Assembly (NCBI RefSeq): GCF_901933205.1
Contig: NC_044573.1
Location: 83,720,546-83,784,545, forward strand
DNA from: Camarhynchus parvulus
Lineage: Eukaryota; Chordata; Aves; Passeriformes; Thraupidae
Direction: 5' to 3'
DNA length: 64,000 nucleotides
A program made the position numbers and the translations under genes. Positions 1 through 11,800 of the stretch are shown here, piece by piece. The first letter of the stretch is position 1. The number at the start of each line of letters is the position of its first letter. The notes under the pieces are model-generated. The model had not been told where the DNA came from. It worked only from the letters and a program-made list of their open reading frames with translations, and made no database searches.

Positions 1-3000
1 GTCTTGGGACCCTGCAGTACTGCCATTGTTTAAATGCCTTCCCACGTGTACTTTCATTGCCTGTTTATATCAGTGTTTGTCTTTCTGCACCCAGTTTCTC
101 CCTCACCCTTTGTGCCATGCAGGTGCATCCTAGAGGTCCTGTGTGACTTCTCTCCCTCCTTAGGAGGACAGGGGCTTCCAGGTCCATGCTGTCCTCAGCC
201 TTCCTCTTTGGGCCTTGTGAGTCAAAATAAGAGCATGGCACTTCTTTTCTTTCACTCTGAAGTCTTTGTTTACAGCATTTTTCTTCCTCCTGGGAACAGA
301 GCCAGGAACTGCAGTCAGTACATTGTCCAGGAAGACCCCTGACCATTGGCCCAGCTAGTGTGACGCTGGGGAGCCAGGCTGTGGGGTCCACTCTTGTGAG
401 CATATCAGGGCTCCAGTGTTTCTCCCGCATGTTCCCTGCTGCTTTAATCTCTGACACAGTACACCTGCTTCTGTCAGAAGGAAAAATATTTATGGCCTTT
501 TATATCTGAAATTCCCAGTATAGTCAGGATTAGCTGGAGCTTAATATAATCTTGAAGCCATGCTCTCAATGTAGGAACTACTTCTCACTATCTCCGAGGC
601 TTTACATTTCCTTGGTGGTTTTGCATTATTTTGTATAATTTTATTCACAAATGGTATAGCACTATGAATTCAATACCTTACTCGCTTCTTGCAGTTGCAA
701 GCTGTTGATTTTATCTTGCTAGTCCTCAAGATATGTGAATAAGCAGTTTTGTGGTTAGATGGTAATTTTTATGCAACCTATTTCTTCGGTGTTGGATCTG
801 GTACAAGGAGAAAGACAGGTCTCAGCATTCATGTAATTACCAGTTGAGAAAAAGGTATTAGCAACTGACAGTGAGGTAAAGTATGTTAAAAATACTCTGT
901 CAGAGTTGAGACTTGTGAGGGTTGTTTCCCATCTCTGCTCTGTGTACTGGGTGTTGTGTGGTATTTGGTTCTGTGATTAGGACCTGAAGAGCTCCCCTGT
1001 CTTGCATGGCAGTGAGAATAGTTAATTTAATACATTAGTTTGAGAGACTCAGATTATAAATTTCAATAATTAAGAACATAAATTATGTTTAGATGCATAC
1101 ATGATTAAAGTATGATTAGACTGGACAGTGTCATTTCATGTTTATGATAAAGCTCTTCGTGGTGGTTGATGGTGGAGAGTCCTGACTATATCCTGACTGC
1201 TTGCTTACACCATGTCTGAACTGAATAGTTTGCATTCTAGTAAGCTTGAGGGGTTTATTGCTTACCTCCTAATACTTTGTATGTGCTTGTGCTGCTTCTT
1301 TCCACGCTAGGTTACTAAGCCTAAGTTAGGGTTGTACTGCAAGGGTATGTGCAAGTAGCTGTACGTAGCAGCTTTTCATTGATGGCTGCCAACTAAACTC
1401 TTGTTCTCTGACATCATTCCTGAGTTCCCATTTGCTTAAATTTCCAAACCTGGAGACTGATGCCTCTCAAAAACTTGGTTAGTTTGGACCTAAGAGTGTG
1501 ATATAGTATCAGGAGACCAAGTTGACTTATGGTGGCTCAGATTTTTTGGGTGAATGCGACTGTGGAGATCATGAGTTGGATTTACCATGAAAAAGTAAAC
1601 CAGGGAGGGCAGAATGTCTGCTTTTCTGTGATGAACTTTAAATTGACCCATGGACTTGTTTAGGTCAAAAGCCAGGATTTTAGACAACTTTTTTTTAATT
1701 ACTATTTTAGTCAAATTCCAACTGGCTGTTCAAAAACTCTCATAAAGGAGAAACATGAAAACTGAACTTGCCCATGTGCTCCTCTGATGCATCTGTGGAA
1801 ACAGGAACATCATGAGTGAGCAGGTGAAGGCACAAATATGAGGGGGGTGGTGATGTGGGTGCTGTCAGGGACTTTGCTTGCCTAACACAGCGTGCAGGAA
1901 GTTGGTAGTTCAGCATCTAAAAACCTCATCTGCTTTTTTACTGGCTTTAACACTCATACAGAATTGTTGGGGACAATGTATATGAGGTAGGGATGTGCCT
2001 CTAGTGTATAACAGGTGCTTGGATGTGTCAAGTTCTGTGCAAGATAAAGTTGTAGTACAGAAGGGGGCCCTCATCACCAGCCTTCTAGCAAAAGCTAGGT
2101 GTTCTGGGACAAGGGAGTTTGCAAAGGAAACATGTTTACATAACATCAGTATGAACTGTTAAATGAATTAGTGTTTCTGGTGTTTCCAAGATTCACAATC
2201 TTTTTGCCAACTCTGTTTATTTATTGCTGAAATAGATAGCTTGCATATAAAATGGCGCATAAAGATTTCCTTTTCTGTTTGTACTCAGAAAAGTAGCTCC
2301 ACTAGACCTGTGAAAGGAGAATGTTGTTTCTCACTTTGATAAGTTCTCTTCCACTGAACAGCTGTAAAGCAGTGGTGTGTTTTGCATACCAGTGTATCTA
2401 TAGGAACAGGATTTAGTACCAAGTATAGGGGAAGAATTCTTCAACTGCAGTGATTAAATCTTGGGCCTTATTAATAGTTTCTGGGTTTTTTTCCTTGTAT
2501 TAATTATCAAGGTCTTCAGTATACAGGCAACTATTTTACTTTAGATACAACATTGTCTTTCACAGTCTCCATTCTTGTCCTTTCTAATGGTGGGCATTAT
2601 AAATTAAGCAGTGGGATGCTGTCTGCTTATTATTACTTCAGGAAAAAAAAAATCAACATAACATTTCTAGGACAATCAAAGCCAAATTTAAAGAATTGAA
2701 CAGTTCTGTCTACACTTAAATGGTTTTAAATATATTACTGCTGCATCATCATAGTTTAACATGAATAGGTTAACAATTTCACAATATCTGTCTGGTTTAT
2801 TATGAACCGATCAAGAATTCATCTAGTATCATGATACTTTGCTTTCCAGAAGACTGTGCACGCTTCTCAGGTTTAAATATAGTTGAAATGTTGTGTAAGG
2901 GCCTGTTTTTTTATTATTTGCTCCAAGTGTGTAATCCTATACAAGTACCAGTTTGATATGCCTTCCTCAGACACAGCAGCTTTTAAAGCTACCTCCCACA

Positions 3001-6000
3001 TATGTAACTTCTTCCCCCATCCCAGGTGATTTTTATGCTCTATATGAGGATTGAAACTTTCCCAAATCTCTTCCTTTCATAACATTTGACGTTTCAGTGT
3101 GCTGCCTAGATGCACACAGATGGCTCAGTGGGAGGAAGCAATACAAATGTGCTCAGACTCGAAGGCCAGATTGCAAATGGCAAGTCAAATTTGGGATATA
3201 CCAACCTTTCAGAGTGGCCTTCAGATCTGGCATGTTCTTCAAGCGTATCATTAATTTTGTGTTACCCCTCAGCAACACTGGAACTGTAGTCAGGAAAAGA
3301 GCCTTTCTCAGATTCAGTTGTGGTTTTTGCATTTGAGCATTCATGGTCTTCCATTCTGTGCAACACTAGCCTGATTTCAGGGCTATGTGTCTCAGAAGCA
3401 AAGGAGTCTCCATAAAGACCTTGAATTTTCATGATGCAGTGGTTTTCACTTCATTTCAATATAGCTTTTCCAAAAGCAATTTGTATTGATATATTGTGAT
3501 TCTGAACTATGTGGAGAAAAGGTCATTACAATGATTATACTCAAGGCAGATGTTGTCTGTATTAGTTACTTTGCAGTAAAAGAGACACCCATCAGTCTGT
3601 CTATTAACAGTATTTTGTTTCAACATGATGGAAAATACAGAAATGTTTGCAAAAATAGTTGCAATACTGAAATTATTTTGACTGATGCTTTTATTTTCTT
3701 TGTGTGACATTTGTATTTATATATATATATTTTTATATATATATATAGTATTACTTGAAGAAAATCCTTCTAATTTGGGAGTAAACAGGCGTTTAGTATG
3801 GGATGGGACCAGCTGAGCCATTGTGTTTGCTTGCCCAGCAATAGATGTTCAAATTATGGGTGATTGCATCTACTCTGTCTGTAGTAGCATAAATCTGTGA
3901 TAAAATACTAATTCACAAATGGGAATCAGAACACACAGCAAGAGCTTGTAGAAAATGTTTACAAATAAAAAATCACCATAGAAAATAAATGTGTCCCTTT
4001 GTAATTCTTAGAAAGGAAGGATAGGGTGTGGGCAGTTCAGGATTGTGATAACCAGTATGCTTGAATTGGCCATGGAAACTGAAAATTTAGGGGAAGCGGA
4101 TGGACAACAATCCTGAGGGAGCAGCTGCTGTGCCAGCACCTATTCAAGCAGCTGCTATTGTGCAGGGAGAGAGCTGTGACTGCTCCCCAGTGATGCAGCC
4201 CTCTGCCAGAGGTGGGAATCCTCCCCTCTGCCCAGTCACTACCACACAGACACTTCTCTAGCATGTGTGTATTTATTCACAAGCTTCCCAATTCCACTTT
4301 TGCCTGAACCAAGTTAAACTGACTTTAACCACACCCAGGGAGTTTCCTGCAGGCTTTGAAAATGCCTGGATGTAAATCACCTAAAATTGCTTATTTTCCA
4401 GTTGTAAAAATTGCTTCATACCAGGAAAAAAGGATGAATTTGAAGCTGTGGTGCTGAGAGTAATACTGGGAAAAAAGCAGGTAAAATAAATGTTTGGTAT
4501 TATACTCAAATGTATCTTGACCTAAGAAGAAGTTGTTCTAAAAGGCAAATCTTCTCCCCAGTTTTACATAGCAGCCCAACCAATTTAAACTTTAACCTCC
4601 TTTCTTCCCTTCCAAACCAATTTGTGGTTTCGTTTTCTTTTTTAACCTTGAGTGTATTTGATTGTAATGCTGAGCAAGGAATTGGGTGTCTTGCAAGAAT
4701 TACTGGTTGTTGGCAGTAAACTTGCCTGTTGCAGGGAGGCACAAATTCCTCTGGTAAAATCTTAGCAACAAAGGAGTTGGTGAAAAAGATTCTTGCTAGA
4801 TTACATGTGGCCAAGATTTCACCCTTGGTCTGTAGGTGGAATGCAAAAAAGCTGCCTTTGAAGCCACATATGTGGTTATTGGTTACAGCATGCTGCCTTC
4901 TCTCCTGCCCAGGCACACTCTGTAGCGCGTAGGATGTGTAGAGTTGGGGAGATCCTTCTCTAAAACCATGAAGGGCTTTTTTCCCATAGGAAAAATAAGT
5001 TGTTTTAGAGTTTGGTAATTAACAAGAGTGGCTTGGAAAGAGAAGGAAATGTCTTTATCATTTGTGAAACATTTCACAGTACAAAAGAAGCTGACCGTGT
5101 ATCTGCTTTAGAATGAAGCCAAGAGCTTTTCAGTGCACTCTCTGGGGATAAAAGGAGGAGTGAACACCCACCCCAAAACAGCCAGCAATTGAATGGTCAG
5201 GGAACATGTGTGGGCTGAAGCAGCCAGTCTGTGGCTGTGAACTGAGAAACATCTGATGAACAGAGTAGTGTTTTCCCCCACCTCCTTCACTCAAGAAAAA
5301 CCCTCCATCAGACAATTCTCAGGATCAGCTGGTAGTCAGTGTTTGGTTAACCACTGAGAAGCCAGTTCAATTTTAAAGGACATTGTGAGTAACCCTTACA
5401 GGACCCAGTTCAGAGATAAAGTTGCTATATCTTGCAACTGTTATCCAGACACAATCCAAGTGATTGCTTTTTGGAGAACTTGCTTCTGATGAATCTACAT
5501 CATTGTTGATTTCTGAAGCCTTATATTTCTATGCCAGTTTTGCCCACTAGGGACCTCAGTGAAGGGCTGATATTAGTGGTGCCTATTGATCTAGTCTTTG
5601 GGTATTAAAATTTCTTCCTAACTTGGCTGTTTCTCTTTTCTAGAACATCAGAGGATGGAAGCAGACTCTCATTAATTATTTACAGTTTTGATTTTGTGCT
5701 TCCTTTCCTGTACTAAGAATATGATCTTTTAATGAATGAGCCTAAAATTACTTTTGTTTGGTTTTTCTTGTGACAGCCCTTCAGATGCCAGGTTAGTTTA
5801 TTTGCTTTGACATTCATATTGCATCCTTTTTATCTTTACTTATTAATAGCTTATAAAATATGCATGATGCAGACAAAAGAGACTCAGGTGACAATTACTG
5901 AATGAAATTCAAGATTTATGCCTTATTTCCAAGGCTGGAAGAAAGATATTTGTAAGATTATTTGAAGCTTCACGAAGAGGATTGTCAGACGTAGTGGATA

Positions 6001-8719
6001 TATATGTACTGCCCAGAGCAAGCCCATCTGTGTAGGCACTTAAAGCTCGCTTTATGGCATCAGTTGAACACTGTGGCATAAAGTCCTGCAGCATCTGGGG
6101 CTTGCCTGGATGCTGCTTGTTATATGTTGAGTTAATATCTGTTCTCCAGACAATAATAACCAAAATATCTGCTGTCTTTATCAAGCTACAAAGAGTGACC
6201 CTGGCTTTTATAATTTAAGAATAATGTAATTTTCTTGGGTGAAAATATCTGTCCTGTACAAGTGAAGCCTCACCGACTCAGCTTTTCACAGCCTGATTGT
6301 TCTAAGTTTTCTCTTGATTCAAGCCCACAGAGCTAAATTTCAAAAAGACTTGAAGTGATTTTTTCATGCCTGATATTTGGTTTGGTTGGTAGTGGAGTTT
6401 GTAAATGCCAGGTGACAGGACTTCTGCCAAAAACTCAACTAATCAAACAATTATTTCTGTTCTGTGTAAATTTTTTTCTTGCAGAAGTTATCTTTTCGTT
6501 TGAGAAATTTGGAGCAAGAATGATATAATTTGTGTTGTTTACAGTACCAGACACACTGTCATGGCTTTTAGCTAGATTTCAACAGATTTCCTGTTAATAC
6601 TGATCTGCACCTGTCTTTGCAAGTAACCCCGTAAAAATCAACAATTTGATGCATCTAGGAACTTGTGATTCTGGTACTTAACAAATTACAATTATTGTGG
6701 ATGTTAGCAAGGAAAAAGGTGTAAGCTATCAGAAGATAGATACAAGGACAGAAGAGAGATTTCTCAAGTATTTGGGTTGAAGAAAGTAAAAATGCAGCTT
6801 AATTGAAAGTATGGAGTCTGTGGTTCAAGAAAAGTGTTTAATTTGGTTTTTTTTGAAACAAAACTGCGAACATACTCAACTGACCATAATTTCAAAATTC
6901 TTTTTCCTAGATCTACTTTGGAGTTGTTTCTTTTCATGGTGTACAATAAATGTAATTATCTTTTCTTATGGACTAATTTGGTTTTCAGGGTAAGAAAGGC
7001 TAGATTGTTCTTTTAATTAGCATTCAGAGCAGGCAAAGAAGAGGATGATAATCACATCTATTATCTGGATGGGTAAACAGTAGTAAAGGGCAGTTATTCC
7101 CTGTCTGATGCTCAAGTGCAATGCACAGAAATAATTTTATTGATCCAATTTACCAGAAGATTTAAGGGCCAGATAATAATTTGGAATTTTATGGGAATGT
7201 GTAATATTTCAGGTTTATGTTGTACTTTCCTGCAGTGAAATGGAGAACTAAACAAAGTAGCCATTAATATTTTCTTTGAGTATTGAAATTTTATGCTTTT
7301 CAGGGTTTGAGACAGACTTCCACCTTAATATAATGAATTACATTAAAGAAAAACATTGTGATGGCCTCTATCTGTGTGATGCCTCCAAACAGGAAAATGT
7401 CTTTAGAAAATAGTTATTTTCATACCTAACTAAACATACGCTAATGTTTTAATTAGAATTGTTTCATGCATGTTATTTTTAATATTTATTCTGATTTAGG
7501 CTATTTGGCCAGCTTTGTGTTTGGTTTGTGTTTTGTACCCTGCCCTGCAGCAGGCTGGGGGGAGCAGAGGTGCCAGCAGTGTGTGTGTGGCACCTGGGCT
7601 GTGCCCAGGCCCCTCTGCCCTGCAGCCGGAGCAGGTGGCACAGCTCGTGCCTGTGCTCCTCAGCTGTCTGCAGAGCCAGCAGCCAGCACTGTATTCAGAT
7701 CCTGTTCTTGCCAACACAGCAGTGAAATCCTGCTGATCCAGGGGCGTTTGCTGCCCACAGACTGGCTTCCAAAGCTGTGCTAAGGATGAAGGATCCATAG
7801 TTTGGATACTACACTGTGTGAGCTAAAGAATCTGCAGGAGTTTCCTGGCAAGATAATCCAATCCTGTTCCTGTCATTCAGCCCAAGGGAAACATGCTGAC
7901 TCTGTATGAGTCGGGGTGGGTTTTTTAATAGGACAGTGAGTGATGTTTCCAAAGGAATTACGTAACCATTCCACTCCTAGCATCATGATAGTCAGAGTAT
8001 GTTAGCAGGGGTTTGCAAGCTTTATGCATTTAAATGGACACCTTATCCTAGTAAACAGTGTGTTTTTCTGAGTTACTGTTCCCTTATACTTGTTGATTAT
8101 TAGCATAAAATATTTTTGTTGTGGTTCAGATTTGCTGCTGATTTTAGAACAGATCCTTTATTGATTTAAGCATGATTGCAGTAAAATTTGAAGTGGTTTG
8201 GTGAAATTGCAGGCTTGTGTTAGTGTTAGGCTATAGATATATGACCCAGAACTGTCTCATGACCAATAAAGCAAATTTTTAATTTTAAACCATCACAGCA
8301 AAAGCTACAGATAAATGTTTTTGCTTGTCATGTAACCAAAGACAACCTCCAGTAAAGATGTTTGCATTAATGTGTTACAGCAAGTCTGATGTTTGGTGCT
8401 AAACAAAACTTCCATGGCAGCAGGAGATTTTGGGGCCAGTGAAGCTTTGATATTTGTTACAATTCTAGTGTGGGATATTAAAACTTCAGATAGTGCTCTC
8501 CATCATAGTAGATTAACACTTGAATCTTGTTTGTAGCTAAAAAGGCAGTAAGATGATCTAAAAGGAAATGCAAATTATAATGCCTGTATGTGCAAAGAAA
8601 TAAACCACTCTGTTTTTAAGATGTAATATATGTTTATATTGTCTTTGTGATGCGTTCCTCATTCAACTGAAAATTGTATATTTTTGTTATGTATAACCTT
8701 ATGGTTTTATTCATTTCAG
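1..8719 (+). other. ARHGEF10: ARHGEF10 intron (5' end outside window)
   Basis: No exon matching the PH or DH region could be recognised here, so I treat the interval as intron. It holds a TA-rich simple repeat at about 3714-3748 and a GC-rich block at about 7540-7780, which is reported as a finding. Other open frames look like chance. A short exon of fewer than ~30 codons could have been missed. Confidence 0.75.
3714..3748. repeat. TA-rich simple repeat
   Basis: Two short TA runs are separated by TTTT. It lies within the first intron interval. Confidence 0.85.
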
Positions 8720-8835
8720 ACAAGCTCTATATGGGACCAGGGCAGCTGTACCATGATCTGCAGAACCTTTTACATGACTTGAATGTACTTGGTCAAATTA
8801 GCCAATTAATAAGCAGCCTTAAAGGAAACTATCAG
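8720..8835 (+). CDS. ARHGEF10: ARHGEF10 exon A (first exon in window; PH-domain region)
   Basis: The acceptor TTCATTTCAG precedes 8720 and the donor CAG|GTAATA follows 8835. The exon opens with two bases that complete a codon and ends on a codon boundary. It encodes [19 protein letters not shown] followed by [17 protein letters not shown], fragment residues 1-39. This helical segment is a hallmark of ARHGEF10 within the PH-domain region. The previous exon must end with one base of a split codon and lies before the window. Confidence 0.95.
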
Positions 8836-11800
8836 GTAATAAACAAAGCTGGATTTATTTTTCGAGTCTGTTCTTGTAAAGTTGTATAATTGCCTCTCCT
8901 TAGGGTTTGTGCAAAGCATTCTTTAGTTCTCTCTGCAAAAAGTGGAATATTTTTTACCTCTAGTATTACCTCTAGTTAACAGCATTTACTGTTGACTGTT
9001 AAGTGTTATAAATAGATTACAGCTGTCCTTCTAATCTTGCTTTTCTTTATTGTTTTCAAGTGTAGGTGGATACTACAAGTGTCTGCATTTGTTCAGTAGC
9101 TGATAAGCTTATATGGAAACAGAATTACATTTTGATGTTAAGAAATTGGATTCTTGCAGTTAGACATGGTAGTAGGAGGATGGTTGTTTGAGGAAGCTCT
9201 TGATCCCCATCCAAGCTCATAATCCTGGCTTTTGGGGGGAAACTGTACTTAAAACTGAGTATAAATCACAAAAATATAAAAGGATTTTCAGAAGAATTCT
9301 GAAACTATTTCGCTTTAGCTTTGTTCACATCCCTTTGATTTAGCTTATATTCTGGCAAACAAATACAGTACTTAACACCAAATGAAGCCTTGAGACTTCA
9401 AACAATTACTTTTTTGCTTGGGTTTTATACATTTTATATGTGGTTACATGTAGTTTTTAACTCCTACTTGTCACCACAGGTTGCAAATGTGTGTGTATGT
9501 ATGAATATATAAAAGCTCAGTTTCTCTTGACATATCTTGGCTTCAGAGTAAAGGCATTAAATAAAACATAGCATGTTGTGAAAATATGTGCTCTGAATGA
9601 AATTTATGGAAAGAGTGCTTTTGGAAGAAGCTTCACAGGTATTAGAAAGTGAATTGCATCTGCATAATTGGGAATATGTATAGCACAGATATACCATAAG
9701 ACATTCACCCATCACCATTTAAAAAACCTTCCTGCCTGCACTGACAGTCAGAGGCAACTATGCTTTGAAAACTTAAAAATCAGTCATTGTTTCAGGGTAG
9801 ATGTGTGTAAGATCATTACAGGAATTTAGTTGAGGAATGAGGTCAGCTTCTTGATATTTGAAAAACTCTTAAGTTGTCATAGAATTCTGATGTTGGAAAG
9901 TGTGTGTACTTCTGTGTACTTGTTAGTCTTGATGCTTTGTACATTCAGTTGAGCTTTTACTCTCTGCAACAGAACACTCACCTTGCAGTTATTGTTTCAG
10001 CATCTTAAACAGATTTAGATCACGCATCTTTCATGATGGCCCTCTAAACATTTTGACTCAAAGATTTGAACAAAAGCATATTTTCCATATGATTTGTAGA
10101 TGTTTTCAGAATATTTTCTTTAGCAGCAGAATTTGTGATGCTGGAATAAAGTAAAAGGCTTGTGCATATACCTGATACAAATTCACATTTTTTAATTTGA
10201 CAAACACTTGGGAATGTCATTTATGGATCATCAAACTGAGCAATGTGAGATTAAATGTTTAGATTAAATACATTAGAAAATATTTTACAGATATTTCTGA
10301 ACTGTGTTTACAATTATGGCTAAATTATCCATGATGGAAATGTGGTCTAATTGAAGGCATGTGTCATTGTTTGTTATATGCAGGAATCACCTTATTATCC
10401 TGTTTACAACAGGCAGGTAGGCTGGTGTTGAATCTTAGTTTTTTTAATTTTTCAGAACTTAAACCAATCTGTAGCACATGACTGGACCTCGGGTTTACAA
10501 AAACTGATATTGAAAAAAGAAGATGAAATCAGAGCAGCAGATCGCTGTAGAATTCAGCTGCAACTCCCAGGAAAGCAGGACAAGTCAGTAGAAATCTTGA
10601 TTAAAACACTTTCTAAATTGGTTTATGTATTAGGCAGGCATAGATGTACGAGTGAGGATTTGGGAATCTGTAGCTCTTCCCTCCCTTCTGTCTCCATAGT
10701 AAGCCCCTGAGTTTTGCTCTTATGCCATAATGCTGCCAGCTTTAATCTTCCAAAGAAGCACTGTCACTTTTCTCCTGTTCCTCAGCCCAGCTTTAATGTT
10801 CCATAGCAGCGCTGTCGCTTTTCTCCTGTTCCTCAGCCCAGCTTTAATCTTCCAAAGAAGCACTGTCACTTTTCTCCTGTTCCTCAGCCCAGCTTTAATG
10901 TTCCAGAGCAGTACTGTACCCTTTCTGCTGTTCCTCAGCCCAGAGTTCTGAATGCAAGAAGCAAGAGAGGAACTGTGGCAGTGGCAGCTAATAGGGAACA
11001 GTCACTGTTGTATTCCTTCTCCAGTTCTTCTCATAACATTTCATGTAAAGTATGTGGCATATGGCATATCATAGCCTGCACACTTAAATCAGAGCTGAGT
11101 CTTTGTCTAAGTATTAGAAAATAATGAAATTTCATCTTGCTCAACATTCTTAGCCATGGCTGTATCATACCCAATGCATTTATAGGGTTTTTGTTTGTTT
11201 GTTTGTTTTGTTTTTTTCCTGTACTGCAGGTCTGGGCGGCCAACCTTCTTTACAGCTGTGTTTAATACATTTACCCCTGCTATCAAACAGTCTTGGATCA
11301 ACAATTTACAAATGGCTAAACTGGCCCTTGGTAATTCCTACTTACTCAAATTTTCTAACAAGTTAAAATAGCTCTCAGTGTACAGTGTAATTTTTTTTTT
11401 TTGGAGATGATTTTCCTTTTTTGGTGAAAACTGTAGATGTTTAAAATTGCAATACAGTAAATAGTAGTGATTCTGTATCACTACAAAGTAATAAAATAGA
11501 TGAAACAGGGCACTCATTATGAAGGAATATATTTTCAACAGTATTTTAATGACATCTGGTATTCATTATCAATTGTTGCATCTAAATCAACAAAATAGTC
11601 TCTAAGTCAGAGCACTAAAAAATATGCTGTCCTTTGATGTTATTAATCTCCTGTGTTTGCACAAAGGGATAGGTTTCCAAAGATACATGGACTTTTCAAT
11701 GCCTAAGTTGAGAAACATTAACTTGCTTGAAAGCAAGTTTCACCAGCACATGGTCAAAATAGAATGCTTTTGTGATGTCTCATGGAAGACAAGCAAAATA

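Noticed and set aside
65..457. A 130-codon minus-strand frame at the left edge
   Set aside because: Composition and sequence resemble random translation and no family is recognised.
4506..4916. A 136-codon minus-strand frame in the first intron
   Set aside because: No recognisable domain, no CpG or promoter context and no splice structure; its length is within chance for 64 kb in six frames.
10730..10951. A 73-codon frame with a 17-residue hydrophobic repeat
   Set aside because: It is explained by the 51-bp minisatellite, whose period happens to be a multiple of three.
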